Part shown: piece after piece, positions 1-13,140 of the stretch
How positions within the stretch are numbered: the stretch's first letter is position 1
How the letters are laid out: the number at the start of each line of letters is the position of its first letter
Origin: Amborella trichopoda
Taxonomy: Eukaryota; Streptophyta; Magnoliopsida; Amborellales; Amborellaceae
Assembly (NCBI RefSeq): GCF_000471905.2
Contig: NW_006498469.1
Coordinates: forward strand, 466,994-530,993
Reading direction: 5' to 3'
DNA length: 64,000 bases
Translations under genes and position numbers: made by a program
The notes under the pieces: model-generated
Told to the model about the DNA's origin: nothing
The model's input: only the letters and a program-made list of their open reading frames with translations
The model's database searches: none

Positions 1-83
1 TTCTTATTCTTATTTTAGTTCTTATTGTTGTTCTTGTTATTGTTATTCTTGTGTCTTTTTTCTTGTTCTTATTCTTGTTTTTG

Positions 84-86
<3 letters not shown>

Positions 87-160
<74 letters not shown>
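87..160. repeat. (TTA)n microsatellite, about 24 perfect units
   Basis: An uninterrupted TTA run lies immediately before landmark E of the first higher-order copy. Later copies have only short, broken TTA runs at this place (for example near 5445-5458 and 33530-33548), so this is a local expansion of an ancestral short run. Confidence 0.97.
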
Positions 161-3100
161 GTGTTTGTTATAGTTCTTATTGTTGGTGTTGCTGTTGTTC
201 TTATTCTTATTGTTATTTTTGTTGTAGTTTATGTTGTTATTGGTTTTGTTGTTGTAATTTTTGTTGATATTTTTCTTCTTCTTGTTCTTGTTGTTGCAGT
301 TCTTATTCTATTCTTGTTTTCGCTGTTTTTGTTCTTGTTGTCGTTGTTTTTATTTTTATTATTATTATTTTTCTTATTATTGTTATTGTTCTTGTTCTTC
401 TTGTTGCTGTTGTTGTTGCTTTTCTTGTTCTTATAGTTATTCTCATTGTTTTTGTTTTTGTTTTTGTTTTTGTTTTTGTTTTTGTTCTTATTGTTGTTGT
501 TGTTGTTGTTCTTAATCTTGTTGTTCTTGGTGTTTTTGTTCTTTTTCTTTTTCTTTTTCTTTTTCTTGTTGTTGTTCTTGTTGTTGTTGTTGTTATTATT
601 GTTGTTAATCATTTTCTTGTTCTGGTATTTGTTCTTATTCTTGTTCATGTTATTGTTGTTTTTGTCCTTATTCTTTTCTTCTTTATGTTGTTTTTGTGTT
701 GTTGTATTTTTGTTCTTGTTTTTGTTGTTGTTCTTGTTTTTATTATTGTTCTTGTTATGGTTGTTGATGTTCTTATTCTTATTCATGTTTTTATTCATAT
801 TTTTTTATTATTCTTCTTATTTTTGTTGTTGTTATTATTCTGATTCTCGTACTTGTTCTTATTCTTTTTATTGTTCTTCTTATTTTTGTTTTTGTTATTG
901 TGTTCTTGTTCTTGTTGTTGTACTTATTCTTGTTCTTCTTGATTTGTTCTTCTTGTTCTTGTTGTTGTTCTTTTTCTTGTATTAGTTCTTGTTGTTGTTC
1001 TTGTTCTTGTTTTTATTCTTATTCTTGTTCTTGCTCTTGTTCTCGTTCTTGTTGTTATTATTCTTGTTCTTTTTCTTGTTAATGTTCTTGTTATTATTCT
1101 TTTTTTCTCCTTCTTGTTCTTGTTGTTCTTGTTCTTATTCGAGTTCTTGTACTTATTCTTGTTCTTATTCTTTTCCTTGTTCTTATTGTTGTTATTTCTT
1201 GTTGTTGTTCTTGTACTTGTCCTTGTTGTTTTTCTTGTTCTTTTTTTGTTCTTCTTCTTGTTTTTGTTTTTATTCTTGTTCATGTTCATGTTGTTGTTTT
1301 TGTTGTTGTTGTTATTGTTTATGTTCATATTTTTATTCTTGATGTTCTTGTTATTGTTCTTTTTCTTGTTCTTATTCTTATTGTTGTTCTTCTTGTTGTT
1401 ATTGTTGTTCTTGTTCTTATTCTTGTTCTTATTCTTATTCTTATTCTTAATCTTATTGTTCTCGTTTTTCTTGTGTTCTTGTCCTTATTGTTATTGTTGT
1501 TGTCCTTATTGTTCTTGTTGTTGTTCTTATTCTAGTTTTAGTTCTAGTTCTTGTTGTTCTTTTTTTTGTTCTTCTTATAGTTGTTGTTCTTGTTGTTGTT
1601 CTTGTTGTTGTCATTGTTGTTCTTGTTGTTCTTTATGTTCATGTTCATGTTCATGTTCTTTTTCATGTTCATGTTCATGTTCAAGTTCATGTTCATGTTC
1701 ATGTTCTTGTTTTTGTTCTTTTTGTTATTCTTGTACTTATTGTAGTTGTAGTTATTGTTGTTGTTCTTATTATTGTCGTTATTAGTGTTGTTCTTGTTCT
1801 TGTTTTGTCTTATTTTGTTGTTGTTGTTCTTCTTCTAGTTATAGTTGTTCTTATTGTTATTGTTGTTCTTGTTTTTCTTAATGTTGTTCATGTTGTTGTG
1901 TTGTTTTTGTTCTTCTCATATTGTTTTTTCTAGTTCTTGTTATTGATGTTCTTGTTGTTGTTCTTATTCTAGTTCATATTGTTGTTGTTATTTTTATTCT
2001 TCTTGCTCTCGTTGTTCTAGTTCTTGGTATTGTTCTTATTCGTGTTGTTGTCTTGTTCTTGTTTTTATTCTTTTTAGTGTTAATGTTTTTATTCTTTTTA
2101 TTATTCTTGTTCATGTTGTTATTGTTCTTGTTCATGTTGTTGTTATTTTTGTTGTTAAGGGTGTTCTTCTTCTTTTTGTTCTTATTGTTGTTGTTGTTCT
2201 TATTGTTGTTGGTGGTCTTGTACTTTTTTTCTTATTGTTGTTGTTGTTTTTGTTGTTGTTTTTGTTCATGTTCTTGTACTTGTTCTTAGTTGTTCTTGTT
2301 CTAGTTCATATTCTTCTTATTCTTGTTTTTGTTTTTATTTTGGGTCTTGTTCTTGTTCATGTTGTTGTTCTTATTTTTGTTGTGTATTCTTGTTATTTTT
2401 TCTTGTTCTTGTTCTTGTTATTTATTTATTTTTTTCTTGTTTTTTTGTTATTGTTCTTATTGTTCTTTGTTCTTTTTCTTTTTCTTGTTATTTTTCTTAT
2501 TCTTGTTCTAGTTTTTCTTCTTGCTCTTGTTCTTCTTTTTGTTGTTGTTCTTGTTGTTCTTTTTCTTGTTCTTATTACTGTTGTTGTCCTTGTTATTGTT
2601 GTTGTTGTTGTATTTGTTCTTGTTGTCATTGTTGTTTTTTTTTTTTCCTGTTTTTTGTGTTTCTTTTTGTTGTTCTTATTATTGTTGTTCTTGTTGTGAT
2701 TGTTGTTGTTGTTGTTTTCCTTTCTTTTTCTTGCTGTTGTTCTTGTGGTTGTTGCTCTTTTTTTATTCTTGTTCTTATTCTTATTATTGTGGTTGTTGTT
2801 GTTGTTGTTGTTGTTATTCTTATTCTTATTGTTGTTCTTGTTGTTGTTTCTGTTGTAGTTTCTAATTCTTGTTGTTGTTGGTGTGCTTTTTCTTATTCTT
2901 GTTGTAGTTCTTGTTCTTATTCTTGTTTTTGTTATTGTTCTTGCTCTCTATCTTGTTATTGTTCTTGTTATTCTTGTTGTTGTCGTTGTTGTTATTCTTG
3001 TTTTTATTATTTTTCTTGTTGTTGTTCTTGTTCTTCTTGTTCTATTGTTGGTTTTTTTGTTTTAGTAGTTCTTCTTGTTGTTGTTCTTAATCTTGTTGTT

Positions 3101-5458
3101 CTTGGTGTTGTTTTTCTTGTTCTTGTTGTCGTTCTTCTTGTTGTTTTTACTATTGTTGTTATTCTTATGCTTGTTCTTGTTCTTGTTCTTGTTATTTTTT
3201 TTGTTGTTGTTCTTGTTGTTGTTGTTAATGTTCTTATTCTTGTCTTTCTTGTTCTTGTTGTTCTTGTTATTTTTGTTTTGGTACTTGTTCTTGTTCTTGT
3301 TTATGTTGTTTTTGTTATTGTTCTTTTCATCTTTATGTTGTTGTTTTTGTGTTGTTGTTGTTATTGCGTTCTTCTTCTTCTTCTTCTTTTTCTTCTTATT
3401 GTTGTTGTTCTTCTTGTTGTTATCCTTATTGTTCTTGTTCTTGTTCTTATTATTGTTCTTGTTCTTGTTCTTGTTCTTATTAATGTTCTTGTTCTTATTG
3501 TGGTTGTTGATGTTCTTGTTCTTTTTTTATTATTCTTCTTCTTGTTTTTGTTGTTTTTGTTGTTTTTGTTATTGTTCTTGTATTAATTGTTGTTGTTATT
3601 GTTTGTTTGTACTAGTGGTTATTGTTGTTGTTGTTCTTGTTCTTAATTTTGTTCTTGTTCTTATTGTTATTATTCTAGTTCTTGTTTTAGTGCTTGTCCT
3701 TGTTGTTATTATTCTTGTTCTTGTTTTTATTTTTGTTCTTATTCTTGTTTTAGTTCTTGTTCTTATTGTTATTGTTCTTGTTCTTGTTATTGTTCTTATT
3801 CTTATTCTTTTTTTCTATATATTATTGTTGTTGTTGTTGTTGTTCTTATTTTTGTACTTGTCCTTTTTTTTTTTTATCTTATTCTTGTTCTTGTTCCTAT
3901 TGTTGTTGTTCATGTTCATGTTCTTATTCTTGATGTTATTGTTTTTGTTCTTGTTCTTGTTCTTGTTAATCTTGTTATTGTTCTTGTTCTTGTTCTTGTT
4001 TTTGTTGTTGCTATTGTTTTTGTTCTTGTTCTTGTTTTTGTTGTTATTCTTGTTATTGTTTTTGTTATTATTCTCTTTCTTGTGCTTATTCCTGTTATTC
4101 TTGTTCTTATTGTTCTTGTTTTTTGTTGTTCTTCTTATTGTTAATGTTGTTGTTATTATTTTTTATTTTATTATTGTTCTTGTTCTTGTTGTTCTTGTTT
4201 TTGTTTTTATGCTTGTTTTTATTGTTCTTCTTCTTCTTGTTTTTCTTTTTGTTGTTGTTCTTGTACTTCTACTTGTTGTTATTGTTATTGTTCTTGTTCT
4301 AGTTCTTATACTTCTACTTGTTGTTCTTGTTCTTATTCTTGTTTTTTTTCTTGTTCTTATTGTTGTTGTTCTTGTACTTGGTTTTTTCTTCTTATTCTTA
4401 TTCTTGTACTAATTTTTGTTTTTGTTCTTGTTCTTGTTCTTGTTCTTGTTCTTGTTATTGTTCTTATTCTTGTTTTGGTTCTTGTTCTAGTTATTATTAT
4501 TATTCTTGTTCTTCTTGTTGTTATTTTTTTTCTTATTTTTGTTGTTGTTATTGTTGTTCTTGTTCTTTTTTCTTGGTCGTATTCTTGTTTTTTATCATTA
4601 TTGTTCTTATTCTTATTCTTGTTATCATCGTTGTGCTTATCATTGCTCTTGTTCTTGTTATCATTGTTATTCTTATCGTTGTTCTTGTTTTTTGTTATCA
4701 TTGTTATTCTTATCGTTGTTTTTGCTCTTGTTGTTCTTGTTATTGTTATTGTTCTTGTTCTTGTTCTTGTTATTGTTCTTGTCCTTATTGTTCTTTTTCT
4801 TGTTCTTGTTCTTCTTCTTTTTCTTCTTCTTGTTTCTTGCTCTTGTTGTTTTTGTTGTTCTTATTGTCGTTGTTCTTGTTTTTTTTTTATCCTTGTTGTT
4901 GTTGTTTTTCTTATTATTGTTCATGTTGTTGTTCTTGTTATTATTCTTGTTTTTGTTCTTATTCTTGTTCTTATTATTCTTTTTCTTGCTATTGTTCTTG
5001 TTCTTATTCTTGTTCTTCTTCTTGTTCTTATTCTTGTTTCTTGCTCTTGTTGTTTTTGTTGTTCTTATTGTTGTTGTTCTTGTTTTTGTTTTTATCCTTG
5101 TTGTTGTTGTTATTATTGTTCATGTTGTTGTTCTTGTTATTATTCTTATTCTGGTTTTTGTTGTTTTTGTTCTTATTCTTTTTCTTGTTCTTGTTTTTGT
5201 TCTTGTTGTTCTTGTTATTTTAATTGTTGTTATTGTTCTTGTTCTTGTTATTGTTCTTCTTGTTGTTCACTTTCTTGTTCTTATTCTTGTTCTTATTCTT
5301 ATTTTTGTTGTTATTCTTGTTATTGTTCTTCTTGTTGTTCTCTTTCTTGTTCTTGTTCTTATTCTTATTTTAGTTCTTATTGTTGTTGTTGTTATTATTA
5401 TTCTTATGTTCTTGTTCTTGTTCTTATTCTTGTTTTTATTGTTATTATTATTATTATT
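161..5458. repeat. Higher-order repeat copy 1 (complete)
   Basis: This is the reference copy of the roughly 5.3-kb unit. Landmarks in order are E (GTGTTTGTTATAG) at 161, A (TTCATATTTTTT) at 794, B (GTTAAGGGTG) at about 2151, C (TTTTTCTATAT) at 3815, and D (TCTTGGTCGTATTC) at 4571. E returns at 5459, giving a unit of 5298 bp. Landmarks were chosen because they contain adjacent non-T bases or otherwise break the TTN rule, so chance recurrence is unlikely. Unit boundaries are arbitrary because the array is tandem. Confidence 0.8.
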
Positions 5459-8400
5459 GTGTTTGTTATAGTTTTTATTGTTGGTGTTGTTGTTGTCCTT
5501 ATTCTTGTTGTTATTTTTGCTGTAGTTTATATTTTTATTATTGTTGTTGTTGATATTTTTGTTGATCTTTTTCTTCTTCTTCTTGTTCTTGTTCTTGCAG
5601 TTCATGTTCTATTCTTGTTTTCGTTGTTTTTGTTCTTATTGCCGTTGTTTTTGTTTTTATTATTATTTTTGTTCTTATTATTGTTCTTGTTCTTGCTCTT
5701 CTTGTTGCTGTTGTTGTTTTTCTTGTTCTTATAGTTATTCTCGTTGTTTTTGTTTTTGTTCTTGTTCTTATTGTTGTTGTTGTTGTTCTTAATCTTGTTG
5801 TTCTTGGTGTTGTTGTTCTTTTTCTTTTCCTTGTTGTCGTTCTTGTTGCTGTTGTTGTTATTCATTTTTTTTATTCTTGTTCTTGTTGTTATTTTTATGA
5901 TTGTTGTTCTTGTTCTTGTTCTTGTCTTTCTTATTCTTGTTATTCTTGTTCTGGTATTTGTTCTTATTCTTGTTCATGTTATTGCTGTTTTTATCCTTAT
6001 TCTTTTCTTCTTTATGTTGTTTTTGTGTTGTTGTATTTTTGTTCTTGTTTTTGTTGTTGTTCTTGTTTTTATTATTGTTCTTGTTCTTGTTGTGGTTCTT
6101 GATGTTCTTGTTCTTATTTTGGTTTTTATTCATATTTTTTTATTATTCTTCTTATTTTCATTGTTGTTATTATTCTTGTGCTCGTAGTTGTTCTTGTTCC
6201 TTTTATTGTTCTTCTTGTTTTTGTTTTTGTTATTGTGTTCTTGCTCTTGTTCTTGTACTTATTCTTGTTCTTCTTGTTCTTGTTGTTGTTCTTTTTCTTG
6301 TATTAGTTCTTGTTGTTGTTGTTGTTCTTGTTTTTATTCTTATTCTTGTTTTTTCTCTAGTTCTTGTTCTTATTGTTATTATTCTTGTTCTTTTTCTTGT
6401 TAATGTTCTTGTCATTATTCTTTTTTTCTCCTTCTTGTTCTTATTCGAGTTCTTGTACTTGTTCTTGTTCTTTTTCGACTTCTTGTACTTGTTCTTGTTC
6501 TTCTTGATCTTGTTCTTGTTCTTGTTCTTACTGTTGTTCTTTTTCTAGTATTAATTCTTGTTGTTGTTGTTGTTCTTATTTTTATTCGTATTCTTGTTCT
6601 TTCTCTTGTTCTTGTTCTTGTTGTTATTATTCTTGTTCTTTTTTTGTTAATGTTCTTGTTATTATTCTTTCTTCTCTTTCTTATTCCTATTGTTCTTGTT
6701 CTTATTCGAGTTCTTGTACTTATTCTTTTTCTTATTCTTATTGTTAATCTTTTTTTGTTCTTCTTCTGGTTTTTGTTCTTATTCTTGTTCATGTTCATGT
6801 TGTTGTTTTTGTTGTTGTTGTTATTGTTCATGTTCATGTTTTTATTCTTGATGTTCTTGTTATTGTTTTTTTCTTGTACTTATTCTTATTGTTGTTCTTC
6901 TTGTTGTTATTGTTGTTCTTGTTCTTTTTCTTATTCTTATTGTTCTTATTTTTGTTGTGCTCTTATTCTTGTTGTTATTGCTGTTGTCCTTGTTGTTCTT
7001 ATTCTAGTTTTAGTTCTAGTTCTTATTGTTCTTTTGTTGTTCTTCTTGTAGTTGTTGTTGTTCTTATTGTTGTCATTGTTGTTCTTTATGTTCATGTTCA
7101 TGTTCATGTTCATATTCATGTTCTTGTTTTTGTTCTTTTTGTTATTCTTGTAGTTATTGTAGTTGTTGTTATTGTTGTTGTTCTTATTGTTGTCGTTATT
7201 ATTGTTGTTCTTGTTCTTGTTTTGTCTTATTTTGTTGTTGTTGTTCTTCTTCTAGTTATAGTTGTTCTTGTTTTTCTTAATGTTGTTCTTGTTTTTCTTA
7301 ATGTTGTTCATGTTGTTGTGTTGTTTTTGTTCTTCTCATGTTGGTTTTTCTGATTCTTATTATTGATGTTCTTGTTGTTGTTCTTATTCTAGTTCATATT
7401 GTTGTTGTTATTTTTATTGTTCTTGCTCTTGTTGATCTAGCTCTTGTTATTGTTCTTATTCCTGTTGTTGTCTTGTTCTTGTTTTTATTCTTTTCATTAT
7501 TATTGTTTTTATTCTTGTTATTATTCTTGTTCATGTTGGTATTGTTCTTGTTCATGTTGTTGTTGTTTTTGTTGTTAAGGATGTTCTTATTCTTTTTGTT
7601 CTTATTGGCTTGTTCTTTTTTTCTTATTGTTGTTGTTGTTTTTGTTGTTGTTTTTGTTCATGTTCTAGTACTTGTTCTTGGTTGTTCTTGTTCTAGTTCA
7701 TGTTCTTCTTGTTGTTGTTGTTCTTATTCTTGTTTTTGTTTTTATTTTGGGTCTTGTTCTTATTCATGTTATTGTTCCTGTTTTTATTGTGTATTCTTGT
7801 TATTTTTTCTTGTTCTTGTTGTTGTTAATTTTTTTTTATTTCTTGTTTTTTGGTTATTGTTCTTTGTTCTTTTTCTTTTTCTTGTTATTTTTTTTATTTT
7901 TGTTCTTGTTTTTCTTTTTGTTCTTGTTCTTCTTTTTGTTGTTGTTCTTGCTGTTCTTTTTCTTGTTCTTGTTATTGTTGTTGTTCTATTTATTGTTGTT
8001 GTTGTTGTTGTTGTTGTTGTATTTGTTCTTGTCGTCATTGTTGTTTTTTTTTATTCCTGTTTTTGTGTTTCTTATTGTTGTTATTATTATTGTTGTTCTT
8101 GTTGTGGTTGTTGTTGTTGTTGTTGTTGTTATTGTTGTTGTTATCCTTGCTTTTTCTTGTTGTTGTTCTTGTAGTTGTTGCTCTTTTTTTGTTCTTGTTC
8201 TTGTTCTTATTCTTGTTGTTGTTGTTGTTGTTATTGTTCGTATTCTTATTCTTATTGTTGTTATTGTTGTTGTTTTTGTTGTAGTTTCTTATTCTTATTG
8301 TTGTTGGTGTGCTTTTTCTTATTCTTGTTGTAGTTCTTGTTCTTATTCTTGTTTTTGTTATTGTTCTTGTTCTTGATCATGTTATTGTTCTTGTTATTCT

Positions 8401-9775
8401 TATTGTTGTCGTTGTTTTTATTCTAGTTTTTATTATTGTTCTTGTTGTTGTTCTTATTCTTCTTGTTGCTGTTGTTGGTTTTTTTGTTTTAGTAGTTCTT
8501 GTTGTTGTTGTTCTTGATCTTGTTCTTGTTCCGGTTCTCGATCTTGTTATTCTTGGTGTTGTTTTTCTTGTTCTTATTGTCGTTCTTCTTGTTGTTGTTA
8601 CTATTGTTGTTATTCTTTTGCTTGTTCTTGTTCTTGTTATTATTATTTTTTTTTGTTCTTGTTGTTGTTGTTAATGTTCTTATTCTTGTCTTTCTTGTTC
8701 TTGTTGTTCTTGTTATTTTTGTTTTGGTACTTGTTCTTGTTCTTGTTTATGTTGTTTTTGTTATTGTTCTTTTCATCTTTATGTTATTGTTTTTGTGTTG
8801 TTGTTGTTGTTGCGTTCTTCTTCTTCTTCTTTTTCTTCTTGTTATTGTTGTTCTTCTTGTTATTATCCTTATTGTTCGTGTTCTTGTTCTTATTATTGTT
8901 CTTGTTCTTATTGTGGTTGTTGATGTTCTTGTTCTTTTTTTTATTATTCTTCTTGTAATTGTTGTTATTGTTATTGTTCTTGTTCTTCTCGTTCTTGTAC
9001 TAATTGTTGTTGTTGTTGTTTGTTTGTACTAGTTGTTATTGTTGTTGTTGTTGTTCTTGTTCTTGTTCTTATCTTTGTTCGTGGTCTTGCTTTAGTTCTT
9101 GTTCTTGTTGTTATTATTCTTCTTCTTGTTCTTGTTCTTGTTCTTGTTCTTGTTTTTATTTTTGTTCTTATTCTTGTTTTAGTTCTTGTTCTTCTTGTTA
9201 TTATTCTTTTTCTTGTTATTATTCTTATTCTTATTCTTTTTTTCTATATGTTATTATTGTTGTTGTTGTTCTTATTTTTATTCTTGTCCTTTTTTTTTTT
9301 ATCTTATTATTGTTCTTATTCTTGTTCATGTTCATGTTCTTATTCTTGATGTTATTGTTCTTGTTCTTGTTCTTGTTCTTATTATTCTTGTTCTTGTTAA
9401 TCCTGTTATTGTTCTTGTTCTTGTTCTTGTTCTTGTTTTTATTGTTGTTATTGTTTTTGTTCTTGTTCTTGTTTTTGTTGTTGTTATTCTTGTTATTGTT
9501 TTTGTTATTGTTCTCTTTCTTGTTCTTATTCATGTTCTTGTTCTTGTTATTCTTGTTCTTATTGTTCTTGTTTTTTGTTGTTCTTCTTATTGTTAATGTT
9601 GTTGTTATTATTTTTATTTTATTATTGTTCTTGTTCTTTGTTCTTGTTTTTGTTCCTATGCTTGTTTTTATTGTTCTTCTTCTTCTTGTTTTTCTTTTTG
9701 TTGTTGTTGTTCTTGTACTTCTACTTGTTATTATTATTGTTATTGTTATTGTTCTAGTTCTTGTACTTCTACTTG

Positions 9776-9859
9776 TTGTTCTTGTTCTTGTTCTTGTTCT
9801 TGTTCTTGTTCTTGTTCTTGTTCTTGTTCTTGTTCTTGTTCTTGTTCTTGTTCTTGTTC
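9776..9859. repeat. (CTTGTT)n hexamer run
   Basis: About 13 perfect CTTGTT hexamers lie between the C and D landmarks of copy 2. The same place in copy 1 (about 4320-4450) is only partly homogenised, so the hexamer expanded locally. TTC plus TTG is the commonest hexamer of the whole array. Confidence 0.93.
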
Positions 9860-10639
9860 TTTTTCTTTTTCTTGTTCTTATTGTTGATGTTCTTGTACTT
9901 GTTTTTTTCTCCATGTTCTTTTTCTTATACTAGTTTTTTATTTTGTTCTTGTTCTTGTTCTTATCCATGTTTTGGTTCTTGTTCTAGTTATTGTTATTGT
10001 TATTGTTCTTATTCTTCTTGTTGTTGTTGTTTTTTGTTCTTGTTTTTGTTGTTCTCTTTCTTATACTTGTCCTTCGTGTTGTTCTTGTTGTTCTTGTTCT
10101 TTTTCCTTGGTCGTATTCTTGTTTTTTATCATTGTTGTTCTTATTCTTGTTCTTGTTATCATTGTTGTGCTTATCATTGTTCTTGTTCTTGTTATCATTG
10201 TTTTTCTTATCGTTGTTCTTGTTTTTTGTTATCATTGTTGTTCTTATCATTGTTTTTGCTCTTGTTATTGTTATTGTTCTTGTTCTTGTTCTTGTTATTG
10301 TTCTTGTTTTTGTTCTTATTCTTGTTCTTATTGTTCTTTTTCTTGTTCTTATTCTTGTTCGTTTTCTTGTTCTTCTTCTTGTTTCTTGCTCTTGTTGTTT
10401 TTGTTGTTCTTATTATCGTTGTTCTTATTTTTGTTTTTATCTTTATTGTTGTTGTTGTTGTTCTTATTATTGTTCATGTTGTTATTCTTTTTATTATTCT
10501 TGTTTTTGTTCTTATTTTTGTTCTTTTTCTTGCTATTGTTCTTGTTCTTATTCTTATTCTTGTTCTTCTTCTTGTTCTTCTTCTTGTTTTTCTTCTTGTT
10601 TCTTGCTCTTGTTTTTTTTTTGTTCTTGTTGTTGTTGTT

Positions 10640-10763
10640 GTTGTTTTTATTTTTATATTATTATTATGCATGTTGTTGTTCTTGTTTTTATATTTATATT
10701 ATTATTATGCATGTTGTTGTTCTTGTTTTTATTTTTATATTATTATTATGCATGTTGTTGTTC
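10640..10763. repeat. 41-bp unit, three tandem copies with ATGCATG core
   Basis: Three consecutive 41-bp units have their ATGCAT cores at 10666, 10707 and 10748. The middle unit differs slightly in its T/A run. Each unit combines a short TATTATTATTATGCATG segment with GTTGTTGTTCTTG. The palindromic ATGCAT hexamer departs from the TTN pattern and was not noticed elsewhere in the array. The triplication is specific to this higher-order copy. Confidence 0.92.
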
Positions 10764-11235
10764 TTGTTATTATTCTTATCCTTGTTTTTGTTGTTCTTGT
10801 TCTTGTTCTTATTCTTGTTCTTATTGTTGTTCTTTTTGTCCTTGTCATTGTTCTTATTCTTGTTGTTCTTGTTCCTGTCTTTGTTCTTGTTGTTCTTATT
10901 GTTCTTGTTATTCTAATTGTTGTTATTGTTCTTCTTTTTGTTCTTATTGTTGTTGTTGTTGTTATTGTTCTTCTTGTTGTTCACTTTCTTGTTCTTATTC
11001 CTGTTCTTATTCGTATTTTAGTTCTTGTTGTTGTTGTTGTTATAATTATTCTTGTGTTCTTGTTCTTGTTCTTATTCTTATTTTTGTTGTTATTCTTGTT
11101 ATTGTTCTTCTTGTTGTTCTCTTTCTTGTTCTTGTTCTTGTTCTTATTCTTATTTTAGTTCTTATTCTTATTCTTATTTTAGTTCTTGTTGTTGTTGTTG
11201 TTATTGTTATTCTTGTTGTTTTTCTTGTTGTTTTT

Positions 11236-11506
11236 CTTGTTGTTTTTCTTGTTGTTGTCTTGTTCTTGTTTTTATTCTTTTTATTGTTATTATTTTTATT
11301 CTTGTTATTATTCTTGTTCATATTGTTATTGTTCTTGTTCATGTTGTTGTTATTTTTGTTGTTAAGGGTGTTCTTGTTCTTTCTGTTCTTATTGTTGTTG
11401 TTGTTCTTATTATTGTTGGTGGTCTTGTTCTTTTTTCTTATTGTCGTTGTTGTCGTTTTTGTTGTTGTTGTTGTTTTTGTTTATGTTCTTGTTCTAGTTC
11501 ATGTTC

Positions 11507-11538
<32 letters not shown>

Positions 11539-12077
11539 CTTATTCTTGTTTTTGTTTTTATTTTGGGTCTTGTTCTTGTTCTTGTTCTTGATCATGTTGT
11601 TGTTCTTGTTTTTGTTGTGTATTCTTGTTATTTTTTCTTGTTCTTGTTGTTGTTATTTGTTTCTTTTTTCTTGTTTTTTTGTTATTGTTCTTTGTTCTTT
11701 TTCTTTTTCATGTTATTTTTCTTATTCTTGTTCTTGTTTTTCTTCTTGTTCTTGTTTTTCTTCTTATTCTTGTTCTTCTTTTTGTTGTTGTTCTTGTTGT
11801 TCTTTTTCTTTTTCTTGTTACTGTTGTTGTTCTTGTTATTGTTGTTGTTGTTATTGTTGTTGTATTTGTTCTTGTTATTGTTGTTGTTGTTGTATTTGTT
11901 CTAGTTGCCATTGTTGTTTTTTTTTGTTCTTGTTTTTTGTGTTTCTTATTGTTGTTCTTATTATTGTTGTTCTTATTGTGGTTGTTATTGTTGTAGTTGT
12001 TGTTATTGTTGTTGATATCCTTTCTTTTTCTTGTTGTTGTTCTTGTGGTTGTTGCTCTTCTTGTTCTTGTTCTTATT

Positions 12078-12128
<51 letters not shown>

Positions 12129-12331
12129 CTTATTCTTATTCTTATTGTTGTTCTTGTTGTTGTTTTTGTTGTAGTTTCTTATTCTTATTATTGTTGGTGT
12201 GTTTTTTCTTATTCTTGTTGTAGTTCTTGTTCTTATTCTTGTTTTTGTTATTATTCTCGTTCTTGATCTTGTTATTGTTCTTGTTATTCTTGTTGTTGTC
12301 GTTGTTGTTATTCTTGTTTTTATTATTGTTC
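11236..12331. repeat. Block Y, copy 1 (duplicate of about 24118-25200)
   Basis: This stretch is nearly identical to 24118-25200, including private variants such as CTTTCTGTTC after GTTAAGGGTG (B at 11364) and two TGTCGTTG-type interruptions. The main differences are in the number of GTT triplets in short runs. Other B-region copies in the array are clearly more diverged, so this pair is young. Its left edge joins sequence from downstream of D, which skips E and A. Confidence 0.88.
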
Positions 12332-13050
12332 TTGTACTTGTTCTTGTTCTTGTTCTTGTTCTTAGTGTTTTTCTTGTTCTTATTGTTGTTATTTTTTACT
12401 GTTGTTCTTGTACCTGTCCTTGTTGTTTTTCTTATTCTTTTTCTTGTTTTGGTTCTTATTCTTGTTCATGTTCATGTTGTTTTTTTTTTGTTGTTGTTAT
12501 TGTTCATGTTCATGTTCATGTTTTTATTCTTGATGTTCTTGTTCTTGTTATTGTTCTTTTTCTTGTTCTTGTTCTTGTTCTTATTGTTGTTCTTCTTGTT
12601 GTTATTGTTGTTCTTATTCTTATTCTTATTGTTCTTGTTATTGTTGTTGTCCTTATTGTTCTTGTTGTTCATGTGGTTGTTCTTATTCTAGTTTTAGTTC
12701 TAGTAATTGTTGTTATTTTTGTTGTTCTTCTTGTAGTTGTTGTTGTTCTTATTATTGTCATTGTTGTTCTTGTTGTTCTTTATGTTCATGTTCTTGTTCA
12801 TGTTCATGTTCATGTTCATGTTGTTGTTTTTGTTCTTTTTGTTGTTCTTGTAGTTATTGTAGTTGTTGTTATTGTTGTTGTTCTTATTGTTGTCGTTGTT
12901 ATTGTTATTCTTGTTCTTGTTTTGTCTTATTTTGTTGTTGTTGTTGTTCTTCTAGTTATAGTTGTTCTTATTGTTATTGTTGTTCTTATTCTTGTTGTTC
13001 TTGTTGTTCTTGTTGTTCTTAATGTTGTTCATGTTGTTGTGTTGTTTTTG
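12331..13050. repeat. Block X, copy 1 (duplicate of about 23291-23985)
   Basis: This is nearly identical to 23291-23985, sharing rare variants such as TTTTTTACTGTTG, TTGTACCTGTCC and GTTCATGTGGTTG. It follows block Y directly here, whereas in the other copy X precedes Y. Differences seen by eye are mostly gain or loss of CATGTT or GTTCTT units. It ends where the sequence changes to a plain CTTGTT run. Confidence 0.88.
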
Positions 13051-13140
13051 TTCTTGTTCTTGTTCTTGTTCTTGTTCTTATTCTTATTTTAGTTCTTATT
13101 CTTATTCTTATTTTAGTTCTTGTTGTTGTTGTTGTTGTTG

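Larger units (their letters stand above)
5459..11235. repeat. Higher-order repeat copy 2 (complete, 3' part altered)
   Basis: All landmarks recur in order: E 5459, A 6129, B 7577, C 9244, D about 10105. Offsets from copy 1 grow along the unit (5298, 5335, 5420, 5429, 5534 bp), as expected of diverged tandem copies accumulating small indels. Beyond D the copy carries a private 41-bp triplication. It then joins a block from another part of the unit instead of reaching E. Confidence 0.78.

Noticed and set aside
229..798. Asn/Lys-rich 189-codon frame on the minus strand, resembling a low-complexity amoeba-type protein
   Set aside because: The NAA complement of TTN gives N/K codons automatically. 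Equivalent frames occur in every unit and carry frameshifts between copies.
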